64,000 nt of DNA from Chryseobacterium scophthalmum (lineage in GTDB: Bacteria; Bacteroidota; Bacteroidia; Flavobacteriales; Weeksellaceae). Shown here in pieces: positions 1-8,196 of this stretch; within the stretch, counting starts at the first letter, position 1, and every line of letters starts with the position of its first letter. Under the pieces are notes generated by a model, which was given only the letters and a program-made list of their open reading frames with translations, did no database searches and was not told where the DNA came from. Position numbers and translations under genes: made by a program. The stretch lies in NCBI RefSeq assembly GCF_900143185.1, contig NZ_FSRQ01000001.1:1302001-1366000 (forward strand). The letters run 5' to 3'.

Positions 1-374
1 CAATTTCGGATGGGTCTTTTATGCCCTGAAATCATGTTGATATCGATAAATAATTTTCTGTAGTCAAGCTCTGTTAAAGGTCTTGAAGGCAGAATTTCTG
101 TAGCTTTTAAAAACTGGGTATGAATATCTTTCTTTTCGTCTTCAGAAGTCAAGATATCTTCCATATTCAGATTCATTCTCATCCCAAGATCTGTGATGGC
201 ATAGCTTAAAACTTCCAAAGTGGTGATACCGGGATCATGAGAATTGTAATCAGTCCAGAGTTTTCCTCCTAACTTTTCGATGTATTCAATACCTGTTTTT
301 CGTAGAAAATGAAAATCATTCTGGTCTTCAGTTTCTATATTTTTGGGTATACTAATGTGCTTATTTTCTGACAT
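1..374 (-). CDS. eCIS baseplate protein, Afp12-like (partial, N-terminus only)
   Basis: The reading frame starts at the ATG at 374-372 and runs off the left edge, so only about 124 N-terminal residues are visible. They include a stretch reading LWTDYNSHDPGITTLEVLSY, which I recognise as the conserved N-terminal signature of the large eCIS baseplate proteins of the gpJ/Afp11-Afp12 group. The gene begins 24 bases after the stop of the preceding baseplate gene, as expected for the Afp11-Afp12 pair. In this family the protein helps form the wedge of the baseplate that triggers sheath contraction. Nothing can be said about its C-terminus, and whether it is Afp12-like or Afp11-like is inferred from order. 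Confidence 0.8.
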   Translation of the reverse strand, partial: MSENKHISIPKNIETEDQNDFHFLRKTGIEYIEKLGGKLWTDYNSHDPGITTLEVLSYAITDLGMRMNLNMEDILTSEDEKKDIHTQFLKATEILPSRPLTELDYRKLFIDINMISGHKRPIRN

Positions 375-398
375 GATTATGTTTTCTTCTATTTATAA

Positions 399-3300
399 TT
401 AAATACATACTTGATTTGTAATGCTAACTTTGTGTTCTTTAGCAGAAACCAAAATTGATTTCGGATCTACTTCTATTAAAGCCTGTTTTTGCAGCTCATC
501 ATTCACCGATATCTTCACTTCATCAATGTAATCTACATAATGCAGCTGCTCTAAGTAGGTAACAAGCTGATTAACATTAAGAACCACATTAAAATCAATC
601 TCTTTTGCATCTGTAAAAGCCCAAGGAGAGATGTATTTTTTGATATCTTCGTCTAGTTGTTTCAGATAAAATGTTTCGTCATACTGCTCAAAGAATTTCA
701 CCTTTGCTTCTACTTTTGCTTCTTTATAATTTGGATTAATTACCTGAGCATCAACATGCATTGTATTTAATTCGTTTACATAATTCTGAATTTTATTCAG
801 GGTTGCTCTGCTTACTCTTGGCTGATAAACATCAAAAGCATTTTTATTTTTAATATTCGGTACCACCATCAAGGTTACATTACCCGGAGCCATATAAGAT
901 TTTTCGGAGGTATGGTTTAAACATTTCACTTTAAAAACTTCCGGAAATTCCTGTAATACCAAATGCTCGTAATCCCACTGTGTAATCGCTCTGTGTTTAT
1001 GTCTCAATCTTTCACTTACACGTCTGTAAAACTCAGGATCTGTTTCCTGGTATTTACCACCAAACGAATTGTAAGGCTGGTCAACAGATTTTACCTGAGC
1101 AACTCTTGTGATCAGCTTAGAAATAGTTTCTGCACCTAATCCGTTATTTAAATGAGACAAATCATTATCCTGATTCTGGAATGTCGCTAAAACAGCCTGA
1201 GTGTAAATTCCCTGAATTTTGCAGACCGCATCATAGCTTCTTTGTGATCTTGCTCTGACCCAAACCAATCCGTCAGTAAATCTTGTGTGATGGGTGTCGA
1301 TATCTTTAGAGATTTTAAACTTTACAATCCCCGATTCCAAAAATTTTCTGGTTTCATTCTGAAGGATATTACCCGAAAGATCAATCCATTTATTGCCGGA
1401 AAGAATGCTCCATTCTATAAACTCTTTCTCATCAAAAGTATTCACTAAAGGGTTTTCACTTCCTTCCAACATTTGGATTAATAGTGAAACGGTTGTTTGT
1501 GGTGTTGCTTCCAGACCGATGTATAATTCACCTCCATTTTTATGTACCGGAACAATTTCCTGTATTTTAGCTTCTTTTTCGTATTGCCCGAATGCATCTT
1601 CGTGATACAATTGTACGTCTTCGCTTTTTAAAACTTCTCCTTCAGAATCTGTCTCTAAATCTAAATAAACCTTATCTTTTGCACTGTAATTCAGCTCAAT
1701 ATCTTCCGCAAAAGGAATATACGGTTCATTTGGAATCAGCTTGCCGCTTTCAGCACCGCTCGATAACGCCAATGTATATAGTTTAGGATAAACATCCTGT
1801 AATGAAGATTGGTTAAATGTTAATCTGATCGATTCACTTGTACCAGATTTATCACTATTATTCCTGATAGAAAACTGAGTTTGATAACCCGCACCTTCTA
1901 TTTTTTTAAATACATCAATATTATTAGCTTTTGTATACCAAATTTCTTTGTGCAATAATGCTGTATCTGCTTTAAAATAACCATCAGAACCTACAATCGA
2001 AGTTTTTAATTTTTGATAATCTGCTAAGCTGACGTTTTGATTAGGCTTAATAACATATCCGTTGTATAAATCTGTTATAGAATTCGGAGTATTTTTCCAA
2101 TTGATGGTAATGTCTGCATCTTCCCATTTTTTTGAAAACATTTCAGGACATTTAATAAAAAAATTAGATCCTTTAATTGGTTGTGCAGTAAATGGATAAT
2201 AAGGTTTTTCTGAATTTAATGCACCATTATCATTTTCTATCTGAATAGATTTTACTCCTTTTACATTAACCGCTATTTCTATGTTTTTTACTAACGTTTC
2301 TGAAAGAGCTTCATAAATATCGTAGTATTCTTTTCCTTCAATCATAAACCTTACAACAGGGAAATTGGTCTGAAAAGTTTCTAGCAAAACTTCCTTATTG
2401 TACTTTACAACTGGCTGGAAATCTTTAGGTAATGTAAAAGAAAGTTCTAATATGTTTTCTTTGTTTTTGAGACATTCTAAAGGAACACCTGATAACCATT
2501 CTTTTTCTCCGCTACAAAGCACTTTGATATTATTTACAATATCTTCATTCTTAATACTATGTAGTTTTTGCGCTGAATTTTCCTCAAAAACGATTGTAAG
2601 AGTTACTGTTCTTTCACCTTCTTTTAAATCAAATAAAGATGACGCCACCGAGAATCCCAGTTTAGCTTTTGGAAGCTCTTTATAAATAGATCTTTTTTCT
2701 GAGATCGTTTCATTAGCGTTGTACCCGAAAGGCCACCAATAATTGCTTTCTTCCGGCAATTTATCACCAAGACCATCTGCAGTATTTGCTTTCGGAGCCA
2801 TTTTTAGCTCTCTTTCTTTACCGTCGTTTAAAAAACTTTTTACCTCGACAACTTTTGCCTGATTGGCAATAAGATCATCATTAGTTTTGTAAACTCGTTT
2901 TTTTCCACCAGCATCTTTATCGCCATCCAGCAATGTTCCGGTTGGAATTTTTTCCTGAAGCGCTTTTTTTGCCAATTCAAAAATCACATAGACTTTGTCT
3001 GATTTGGCATCATTTTTTTCAATTTGAAGAATTTCATTATAATAGAAATCCAAATGCCTTTTCGTTAAATTATTGAAAGCTTTTTTTGAGAAATCTAATA
3101 ACTTTAAAAAGCAGACAAATAATGTTAAATGGGGAGTTAAGTTGCTGTCTTGCTCAAACTGGGACATCAAATCTGCAACCTGTTTTTTCATACTTTTGTA
3201 CTCAACGCTTTCTCTACGTGGGATCGCATCAGGACCATCATCACCCAGGAAGAAGTTTCCCCATTTTCCTTTTGGTGTTGTATTATCATCTTTGTCAAAA

Positions 3301-3455
3301 TAGTTTACACGTCTCGCAAAGTTGTTTGCGAACAATAGCCAATCAAACAAATCGAAATCGTGTAATTCAAGATTGCCCGGATCTAATTCTGCTAAAAAGC
3401 GCTGCATTTGTGATTTTCCTTCACGATAATGTGAAAATGTATCTGTTTTTTTCAT
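399..3455 (-). CDS. eCIS baseplate J-like protein, Afp11-like
   Basis: This 1018-residue protein fits the large baseplate wedge proteins of contractile injection systems (baseplate J / gp47 group). The N-terminal half is a divergent stack of beta-rich modules. The last 250 residues carry the most recognisable part, with YQETDPEFYRRVSERLRHKH at roughly residues 800-820 followed by the J-like fold that ends the protein. It is predicted to be cytoplasmic until particle release and has no signal peptide or membrane segment. It lies 88 bases downstream of the gp25-like gene and just upstream of the second large baseplate gene, matching the Afp9-Afp11-Afp12 order. The ATG at 3455 is the only sensible start. 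Family assignment is fairly sure; numbering by Afp analogy is inference. Confidence 0.85.
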   Translation of the reverse strand: MKKTDTFSHYREGKSQMQRFLAELDPGNLELHDFDLFDWLLFANNFARRVNYFDKDDNTTPKGKWGNFFLGDDGPDAIPRRESVEYKSMKKQVADLMSQFEQDSNLTPHLTLFVCFLKLLDFSKKAFNNLTKRHLDFYYNEILQIEKNDAKSDKVYVIFELAKKALQEKIPTGTLLDGDKDAGGKKRVYKTNDDLIANQAKVVEVKSFLNDGKERELKMAPKANTADGLGDKLPEESNYWWPFGYNANETISEKRSIYKELPKAKLGFSVASSLFDLKEGERTVTLTIVFEENSAQKLHSIKNEDIVNNIKVLCSGEKEWLSGVPLECLKNKENILELSFTLPKDFQPVVKYNKEVLLETFQTNFPVVRFMIEGKEYYDIYEALSETLVKNIEIAVNVKGVKSIQIENDNGALNSEKPYYPFTAQPIKGSNFFIKCPEMFSKKWEDADITINWKNTPNSITDLYNGYVIKPNQNVSLADYQKLKTSIVGSDGYFKADTALLHKEIWYTKANNIDVFKKIEGAGYQTQFSIRNNSDKSGTSESIRLTFNQSSLQDVYPKLYTLALSSGAESGKLIPNEPYIPFAEDIELNYSAKDKVYLDLETDSEGEVLKSEDVQLYHEDAFGQYEKEAKIQEIVPVHKNGGELYIGLEATPQTTVSLLIQMLEGSENPLVNTFDEKEFIEWSILSGNKWIDLSGNILQNETRKFLESGIVKFKISKDIDTHHTRFTDGLVWVRARSQRSYDAVCKIQGIYTQAVLATFQNQDNDLSHLNNGLGAETISKLITRVAQVKSVDQPYNSFGGKYQETDPEFYRRVSERLRHKHRAITQWDYEHLVLQEFPEVFKVKCLNHTSEKSYMAPGNVTLMVVPNIKNKNAFDVYQPRVSRATLNKIQNYVNELNTMHVDAQVINPNYKEAKVEAKVKFFEQYDETFYLKQLDEDIKKYISPWAFTDAKEIDFNVVLNVNQLVTYLEQLHYVDYIDEVKISVNDELQKQALIEVDPKSILVSAKEHKVSITNQVCI

Positions 3456-3543
3456 TTGTTTATATTTATCTTTCTATGGTCAGATGCAATACTTATTGTA
3501 ATGTTGGTAGTATTCAAAATGGCTACAGACATCCCGTAATTCA

Positions 3544-3954
3544 TTATATTTCAGTTGCTTCCTCTCTATAAAAAGGAAAAACAATATTGCTTCTTGTATT
3601 GGTATTTCTTACTTCGTAGTCAACTGTTATTAAAACTTCACCTTCAAGCTCATCTTGGGTATCAATTTCAATACTTAAAATGTTTATTCTAGGCTCGTGG
3701 TATAAAATAGCACGCTCAATGATCCCTTTCATTTGGGTAATCAATGTTAAGTCTAGAGGACTAAAGAGCATTTCCTGCAAATCGCATCCGTAATCAGGGA
3801 ACATTACACGTTCGCCCGGTCTTGTTGACAATAAAATAATAAGACTATTATTGATGTCTTCTACATCGGAGGTCATTGCCAGTTTTCCTTCAGTCTCATT
3901 AAACTCAGGCGGAAAACTCCAGCCTGTTCCTAAAAAATCTGTATTTATTTTCAT
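3544..3954 (-). CDS. eCIS gp25-like baseplate protein (GPW/gp25 family)
   Basis: This 136-residue protein matches the GPW/gp25 family, the small baseplate protein that nucleates sheath polymerisation in phage tails, type VI systems and eCIS (Afp9). The diagnostic segment is RPGERVMFPDYGCDLQEMLF near residues 45-64, followed by a short helical region and the C-terminal strand with ILSIEI. Length is normal for the family. It lies between the PAAR gene (154 bases away) and the large baseplate gene, the usual place. Residues at the gp25 core (PGERV, P-x-YGC) are intact, so the protein should be functional. Confidence 0.92.
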   Translation of the reverse strand: MKINTDFLGTGWSFPPEFNETEGKLAMTSDVEDINNSLIILLSTRPGERVMFPDYGCDLQEMLFSPLDLTLITQMKGIIERAILYHEPRINILSIEIDTQDELEGEVLITVDYEVRNTNTRSNIVFPFYREEATEI

Positions 3955-4107
3955 ACGTTATTTTGTATTATGTTTAGTTATAGCATTTTGCATCTGTAAC
4001 ATAGAGTTTTAGTTTTTCTAACTGTTTTGTTATTGATGTTTTACTTTTTACTTGAGTTGAATGTTATTTAAATGCAGTTTATCATTATGTAAACTGATGT
4101 TTAAATA

Positions 4108-4398
4108 TTATCCACCTATTAAAACAGTAGCTTCACCAGCGGATATTACGCCTCCATGTGCTGTAGAATCTCCCATTCTGGCGGCGGGTTTTCCACCGAT
4201 CATTACACTCGAAGATCCTGATGCGATCGTATCTGGCGGACCTGTGCATATTGCCTTGTCTCCTACTCTTCCGGCGGGTTTTCCACCGATTAATACAGTC
4301 GGTTCTCCTGCCGGAATAATGGGACCTCCAACGTGAGGAGTTGTACCTGTTACCATAGGACAAGTATGCATATCTGTAATTCTTGCTGCTGGTTTCAT
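4108..4398 (-). CDS. PAAR-domain spike tip protein
   Basis: The protein consists of one PAAR domain with the expected repeats (PAARITDMHTC, a central GGKPAGRVGDKAICTG and GGKPAARMGDSTAHGG). It forms the sharp zinc-binding tip on the VgrG-like spike. I start it at the ATG at 4398-4396, giving 96 residues and a start 2 bases after the VgrG stop. A TTG two codons upstream would also be possible but is less likely. There is no C-terminal extension, so this PAAR is a plain tip and not an effector carrier. Tight coupling to VgrG suggests stoichiometric production. A 154-base AT-rich gap follows before the gp25 gene. Confidence 0.93.
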   Translation of the reverse strand: MKPAARITDMHTCPMVTGTTPHVGGPIIPAGEPTVLIGGKPAGRVGDKAICTGPPDTIASGSSSVMIGGKPAARMGDSTAHGGVISAGEATVLIGG

Positions 4399-4400
4399 GA

Positions 4401-6143
4401 TCAATTAATTTTTACTTGAGATCCTTTTACCACGGTTACCGCTCCAGATTTAAGTTCAGAACCAGAACTGCCTTCTGCTTTAAACTGAGCACTTGCTTTC
4501 ACATTGATATTGACTCCTTCCATCGTAATGTCGCCTTTTGCTTTGATCTTAATGTCTTTTCCGCTTTCGATACTGATACCGTCTTTATTAAGAGTCAGAA
4601 TATTAGAATGTTCATCTTCTATTTTAATAACATCGGCATCTTCATCCAAGATCACTTTTTTACCTTTTGGAGTTTCAAGTGTGTATGAAATTTTATCATC
4701 ATTAAAGATCATTTTCATTTCGCTTCGGGTAACAAATCCTTTTTCGTGATTATCGTCAGAAGCTACAATTGGAGCCGGTTTTGTACTGCTGTTCAACATT
4801 CCCAGTACCACTGCATCATTAGGATCGTCATTAATAAATCCGATGATCACCTCATCCCCGATCTCCGGTCTGAAGAATGATCCTCTGTTTTCTCCTGCAT
4901 CCAGCGTAGCAACTCTTGCCCAAATTCCTTCCTCTTCGTTATTGATGATTGGGATCTTTACTAAAATTCTGTCTTCCCCATCCGGATCTGATTCTAATTG
5001 TGAAACCACACCGATATGTAATCCGCTTATTGAAGGAATAATTCCTGAACCAGGCATTTCGCTTACATCATACGTTTCTGAAAACCATGTTGGAGAAAGC
5101 CCGAACTGAGCATCAACCAGCCAATTTCCATCGACAATTTCATGACGGACACCTGTGACGTATATTTTTCCGTTAAAACGGTTTCCTACTCCTTGCAATG
5201 CTAATGTATCTCCCAACTTCACAGAAATTCCCTGAAATTTTGCCCTTCCTCTTGTTTTGGCTAACTGCTGGAAAGTTGCTTTAGCATCACTCCAATCTTG
5301 TAGTTCGTTTTGGGTAAGATTTCCGCCGTGTTTAAGCTGAAGGTCTTCAATTCCGAAAACTTTTGCCAAATCACCGGATGAAAGATTTCCATTAAGATTA
5401 ATTGCCGGATCCTGAGCTTCAACTTCTGTCAGTTCCTGATCGGTATAGCTCCATGTTTTTGCTGTAATTTTATTGAATTGGTCTCTTGCATCAATCTCTC
5501 CGTCAAATTCATGTATTGATGATCCGTAGACTACTGTTTCTATTTCTTTTGCACTGAAATCAGGTTTAGCAACTTTAATTTTTCCATCTTCAACAAAACA
5601 CAGTTTACCGTTGGCTTGTGCTCTGGTCAACATAAAATCCCAATCTGAAGATTGATACTGAACCAGTTCTTTATGTGAATTTGAAGTAGCTTCTACATCG
5701 GCAGTTGCACCACTATTACCAATTAATTCTTCGATGATATCGCTGTCTTTGCTGTCGTAGAAATATTTACTTTTTCTACCTAAGGTCATTTTTACCGCCT
5801 TATCTCTACATTCGATGATGAGGTAAGAAGAGCCACTTCTCACTTTTACATTATGTTTTACAACAACTCCTTTAAAAATAGTTTCCTCCTTAGAATGATA
5901 TCCTGCGGTAATTTCAATTTCTTTCCCAGGAATAAGCAATTCTTCATTACTTAGTTTAAAATCCTGTTCTGGTGCACTTCCGTCTAAAATAACAATGCGG
6001 GCATAAGGAATTCTATTGATTTCTTTTTCTACCACTATGCTTTTTATACCATATTTACCCGGCAATTCGGTATCTCCGGACATCACCTTAAAAGTAATCA
6101 GGTCTGGATTTTTTGCTGTTTTTATGTATCCGCTATTGTTCAT
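4401..6143 (-). CDS. VgrG-like spike protein of the eCIS (Afp8-like)
   Basis: This 580-residue protein has the order expected of the central spike. A gp27/phage late control D-like region covers about residues 1-360. A gp5-type OB domain follows at about 375-455, containing DRILVKIPIINNEEEGIWAR and a region ending GDEVIIGFINDDPNDAVVLG. A C-terminal repetitive segment from about 500 is rich in K-G-D-I-x-V patterns and forms the triangular beta-helix needle. The trimer sits on the baseplate hub and is capped by the PAAR protein encoded immediately downstream. The start is 1 base downstream of the LysM gene stop, so translation is probably coupled. There is no extra effector domain at the C-terminus. 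Confidence 0.93.
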   Translation of the reverse strand: MNNSGYIKTAKNPDLITFKVMSGDTELPGKYGIKSIVVEKEINRIPYARIVILDGSAPEQDFKLSNEELLIPGKEIEITAGYHSKEETIFKGVVVKHNVKVRSGSSYLIIECRDKAVKMTLGRKSKYFYDSKDSDIIEELIGNSGATADVEATSNSHKELVQYQSSDWDFMLTRAQANGKLCFVEDGKIKVAKPDFSAKEIETVVYGSSIHEFDGEIDARDQFNKITAKTWSYTDQELTEVEAQDPAINLNGNLSSGDLAKVFGIEDLQLKHGGNLTQNELQDWSDAKATFQQLAKTRGRAKFQGISVKLGDTLALQGVGNRFNGKIYVTGVRHEIVDGNWLVDAQFGLSPTWFSETYDVSEMPGSGIIPSISGLHIGVVSQLESDPDGEDRILVKIPIINNEEEGIWARVATLDAGENRGSFFRPEIGDEVIIGFINDDPNDAVVLGMLNSSTKPAPIVASDDNHEKGFVTRSEMKMIFNDDKISYTLETPKGKKVILDEDADVIKIEDEHSNILTLNKDGISIESGKDIKIKAKGDITMEGVNINVKASAQFKAEGSSGSELKSGAVTVVKGSQVKIN

Positions 6144-6144
6144 G

Positions 6145-6903
6145 TTATGATATTTTTTCTATAGGTGGAAAATATAATTCACTCCCTGGTTTTAACTGTC
6201 TGAAATTGATAAGACCATTTAATTTAGCAACTTCTAAATAATATTTAGAGTCACCATAAATTCCTTTAGTCATTAAGGGTAGTGTGTCTCCATCTTGCAC
6301 TGTTCTTTTGTGGGTAAGATCCGGAGAAGATGTTTTTACAAGTTTTTCCATTAATTCTGGGCTAATAGACTCAGTAAATGTTGCTTTTGCTGTAGCTCTT
6401 AAAGGTTTTCCTTCACTGTCAAATAACTTATAATCTATCGTTAAATCGGTAAGCATCCCTTTATATTCGAAAGCAGCTTTCGAACTCGAACCGGGAGGCA
6501 AACTTGCTCCCCATCGAAGAACCACATTGCGAGGTTTATGCAAAGGACCTACAAACTCCCCAGTCGCTTCATAAAACTTTTTAATCTGCTCAGTTACAGC
6601 ATTTCCCCCATTTACGTTTTTACTTAGCTTTTTTAGCTTACTTATTTTATTTACGAGCGTGTTACCAGAATTGATATCTGTTACTCCTGTAGCATCAAAT
6701 AGAAATTCTATCTGTAAACTAGGCGCAAGTGATTTTTCATATTTTACATTCGTATTTGGTGAACCTGCAGCTTGATCAGTATTTTGGAATGTTTTATATG
6801 ATATCGAAAAACTTGTAGGATTAATAGCAGCAACAAAAGCACCTGATTGAATTATAGATGAAAAACTATTATTTTCATACGTATCTATCGTTAACTTTTC
6901 CAT
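6145..6903 (-). CDS. LysM-containing eCIS hub/tube-adaptor protein (Afp7-like)
   Basis: The 252-residue protein begins with a tube-fold domain of the kind annotated as CIS tube protein (about residues 1-190). It ends with a single LysM motif at about 200-252, recognisable from VQDGDTLPLMTKGIYGDSKY and the closing GSELYFPP. In Afp/PVC particles the equivalent protein sits between spike and baseplate, where LysM serves as a protein-protein clamp rather than a peptidoglycan binder. Its ATG overlaps the stop of the small DUF5908 gene by one base (TAATG), indicating coupled translation. Length is normal for the family. Confidence 0.88.
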   Translation of the reverse strand: MEKLTIDTYENNSFSSIIQSGAFVAAINPTSFSISYKTFQNTDQAAGSPNTNVKYEKSLAPSLQIEFLFDATGVTDINSGNTLVNKISKLKKLSKNVNGGNAVTEQIKKFYEATGEFVGPLHKPRNVVLRWGASLPPGSSSKAAFEYKGMLTDLTIDYKLFDSEGKPLRATAKATFTESISPELMEKLVKTSSPDLTHKRTVQDGDTLPLMTKGIYGDSKYYLEVAKLNGLINFRQLKPGSELYFPPIEKIS

Positions 6904-7061
6904 TATCTTTCTTTTTTACGTTTTTCAATATTTGCTATTTGTTCTACACTTTCACTAATTGCATGCATGATCTTTCCTTCATCTACCGATGAGGCAGTTG
7001 TCGCTGCTGCTTTTTCGTCCACATTTATTTTAATGTGAAGCTCTTTTATTTCTATTGGCAT
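6903..7061 (-). CDS. Small DUF5908-like eCIS protein (Afp6 position)
   Basis: A 52-residue reading frame starts at the ATG at 7061 and ends at the TAA at 6905-6903. The protein begins MPIEIKELHIKINV, which fits the N-terminal pattern of DUF5908 proteins. I know these as 50-60-residue proteins found almost only in contractile injection loci. The remainder is a charged helix ending in ERKKER-like residues. It sits between the tube-initiator and LysM genes, where Afp6 sits in the reference locus, and shares one base with the next gene. Its function is unknown. Family assignment rests on the N-terminal motif and position. Confidence 0.8.
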   Translation of the reverse strand: MPIEIKELHIKINVDEKAAATTASSVDEGKIMHAISESVEQIANIEKRKKER

Positions 7062-7135
7062 TTCGTTTGTTTTTTAATCAATTATTAATATTCAAAACAC
7101 TAATAACCAATGATTTAACATATTTATTTTGAAAA

Positions 7136-7250
7136 ATCTAAGCACATAAAGAGTGTGTTCAGTCTTGTTATAGACCAATCCTTTATTTTTTTATCTGAAA
7201 ATTTTCGCTGAATGTTATATGAAAACTAACACACTTTAAAGTGCTTAGAT
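7136..7250. repeat. Inverted repeat in the gap before the DUF5908 gene
   Basis: Two arms, 7136-7159 and 7228-7250, are imperfect inverted copies. ATCTAAGCAC pairs with GTGCTTAGAT, and AGTGTGTT pairs with AACACACT, with a short unmatched stretch inside each arm. About 68 bases separate the arms. The 200-base gap is unusually long for this otherwise tight operon, so the structure may be a transcript-processing or attenuation element. It could also be a relic of a small insertion. There is no T-run typical of an intrinsic terminator. Confidence 0.55.
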
Positions 7251-7261
7251 AGATTTAGAAA

Positions 7262-7729
7262 TTACAAGCCTAAGCTTGCTAACGATGTGGGTATTGTGAA
7301 ATATCTATATTTCAGTTCTATTGTTTCAATAGCAAGTTTGCTTTCTTCGGCGTTGAATTCTGAAACTTCCCATTTTACAGGATATGCTCCAACTACATTC
7401 CAAACCATTAAAGGTGCTGTAGACTGAAGCCCTCCATAAAGAGAAACAATAAGGTCTCTGGGTTCAAACTCGAAGTTTTCCATTGCATTTCTACACCAGC
7501 TTATCAATCCCGAACTCACTATTAATCCACGCTTAAGAACTAAATTTGGATATTTTGGTCGCAAAGGAAGTTGATGGGTAAACCTGTTTTCACCTCCTTC
7601 GGCATATTCTTCAGTTGTAATTTCTGTTGATAAACCAGATATAGACTGAAATCTGGAGTCAATACCCTCTGTTGTTGAAATCCCATTAACAATAAAAGAG
7701 AAACTAGTTGGAGGATATAAAAGAGCCAT
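7262..7729 (-). CDS. Tube-initiator / first tube ring protein (Afp5-like)
   Basis: This 155-residue protein belongs to the phage T4 gp19-like tail tube family. It has the family's layout: an N-terminal strand pair (SFSFIVNG, FQSISGL), a central NLVLKRGLI motif and a C-terminal IETIELKYRYFTI strand. It is clearly different from the major tube protein encoded immediately upstream, sharing fold but little sequence. In Afp-type systems such a divergent tube paralogue forms the ring joining the tube to the spike complex (Afp5). It starts 2 bases after the tube gene stop. Role assignment is by order and divergence. Confidence 0.85.
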   Translation of the reverse strand: MALLYPPTSFSFIVNGISTTEGIDSRFQSISGLSTEITTEEYAEGGENRFTHQLPLRPKYPNLVLKRGLIVSSGLISWCRNAMENFEFEPRDLIVSLYGGLQSTAPLMVWNVVGAYPVKWEVSEFNAEESKLAIETIELKYRYFTIPTSLASLGL

Positions 7730-7731
7730 GA

Positions 7732-8163
7732 TTAGTTATTTTCGATCGTTAATCCTTCGTGTGCAATTTCCAGAGTTTCGATAGCTACTTCATTGCCTTC
7801 AGCTTTCAAATCTGTTGCATTTACTTTTAGCGGGAATGCATTTTTCACTTTCCAAGTTACTGCAGGCTCTCCGTTTTCGTCTAAAAGTGAGATCGTAATT
7901 GATCTTCTTTCTACCGTATTCAATTGGATGGTTTGGAACCACTCAAAATATTCGTTATCACTCTTGAAAGTTCCTCTCTTTAAAGTAATGTTGCTGAAAG
8001 TCTTCAATCCCGGCATTTTAATCTTGCTAAAATCAGGACTTGCTCCATGTCTGTATTCAATTAAAGCTGCTTCGGCATTTAATCCGCTCACTTCCTGAAA
8101 ACCTACTTTTGTTCCACCCCAATCAACTTCAAAGGCAAACTTTACTAATGGATATGTACTCAT
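7732..8163 (-). CDS. Major inner tube protein, copy A
   Basis: This 143-residue protein is a T4 gp19/Hcp-like tube subunit, with VDWGGTKVGFQEVSGL at the N-terminus, NITLKRGTF in the middle and VAIETLEIAHEGL at the end. Hexamers stack to make the channel that carries cargo. The protein is identical in every residue to the product of the gene at 9570-10001, although the two DNA sequences differ at a number of silent positions. The duplicated unit also includes the 3' part of the upstream sheath gene. Spacing to the sheath stop is 33 bases. Confidence 0.93.
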   Translation of the reverse strand: MSTYPLVKFAFEVDWGGTKVGFQEVSGLNAEAALIEYRHGASPDFSKIKMPGLKTFSNITLKRGTFKSDNEYFEWFQTIQLNTVERRSITISLLDENGEPAVTWKVKNAFPLKVNATDLKAEGNEVAIETLEIAHEGLTIENN

Positions 8164-8196
8164 AATTGTTGTTATTTAATTGTTATTTAGTTTATT

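Noticed and set aside
3086..3571. 161-residue plus-strand frame over the start of the large baseplate gene
   Set aside because: It overlaps two well-supported minus-strand genes and has a composition typical of a shadow frame.
4061..4336. Plus-strand reading frame opposite the PAAR gene
   Set aside because: It is an antisense shadow of repetitive PAAR code with no start context or family resemblance.
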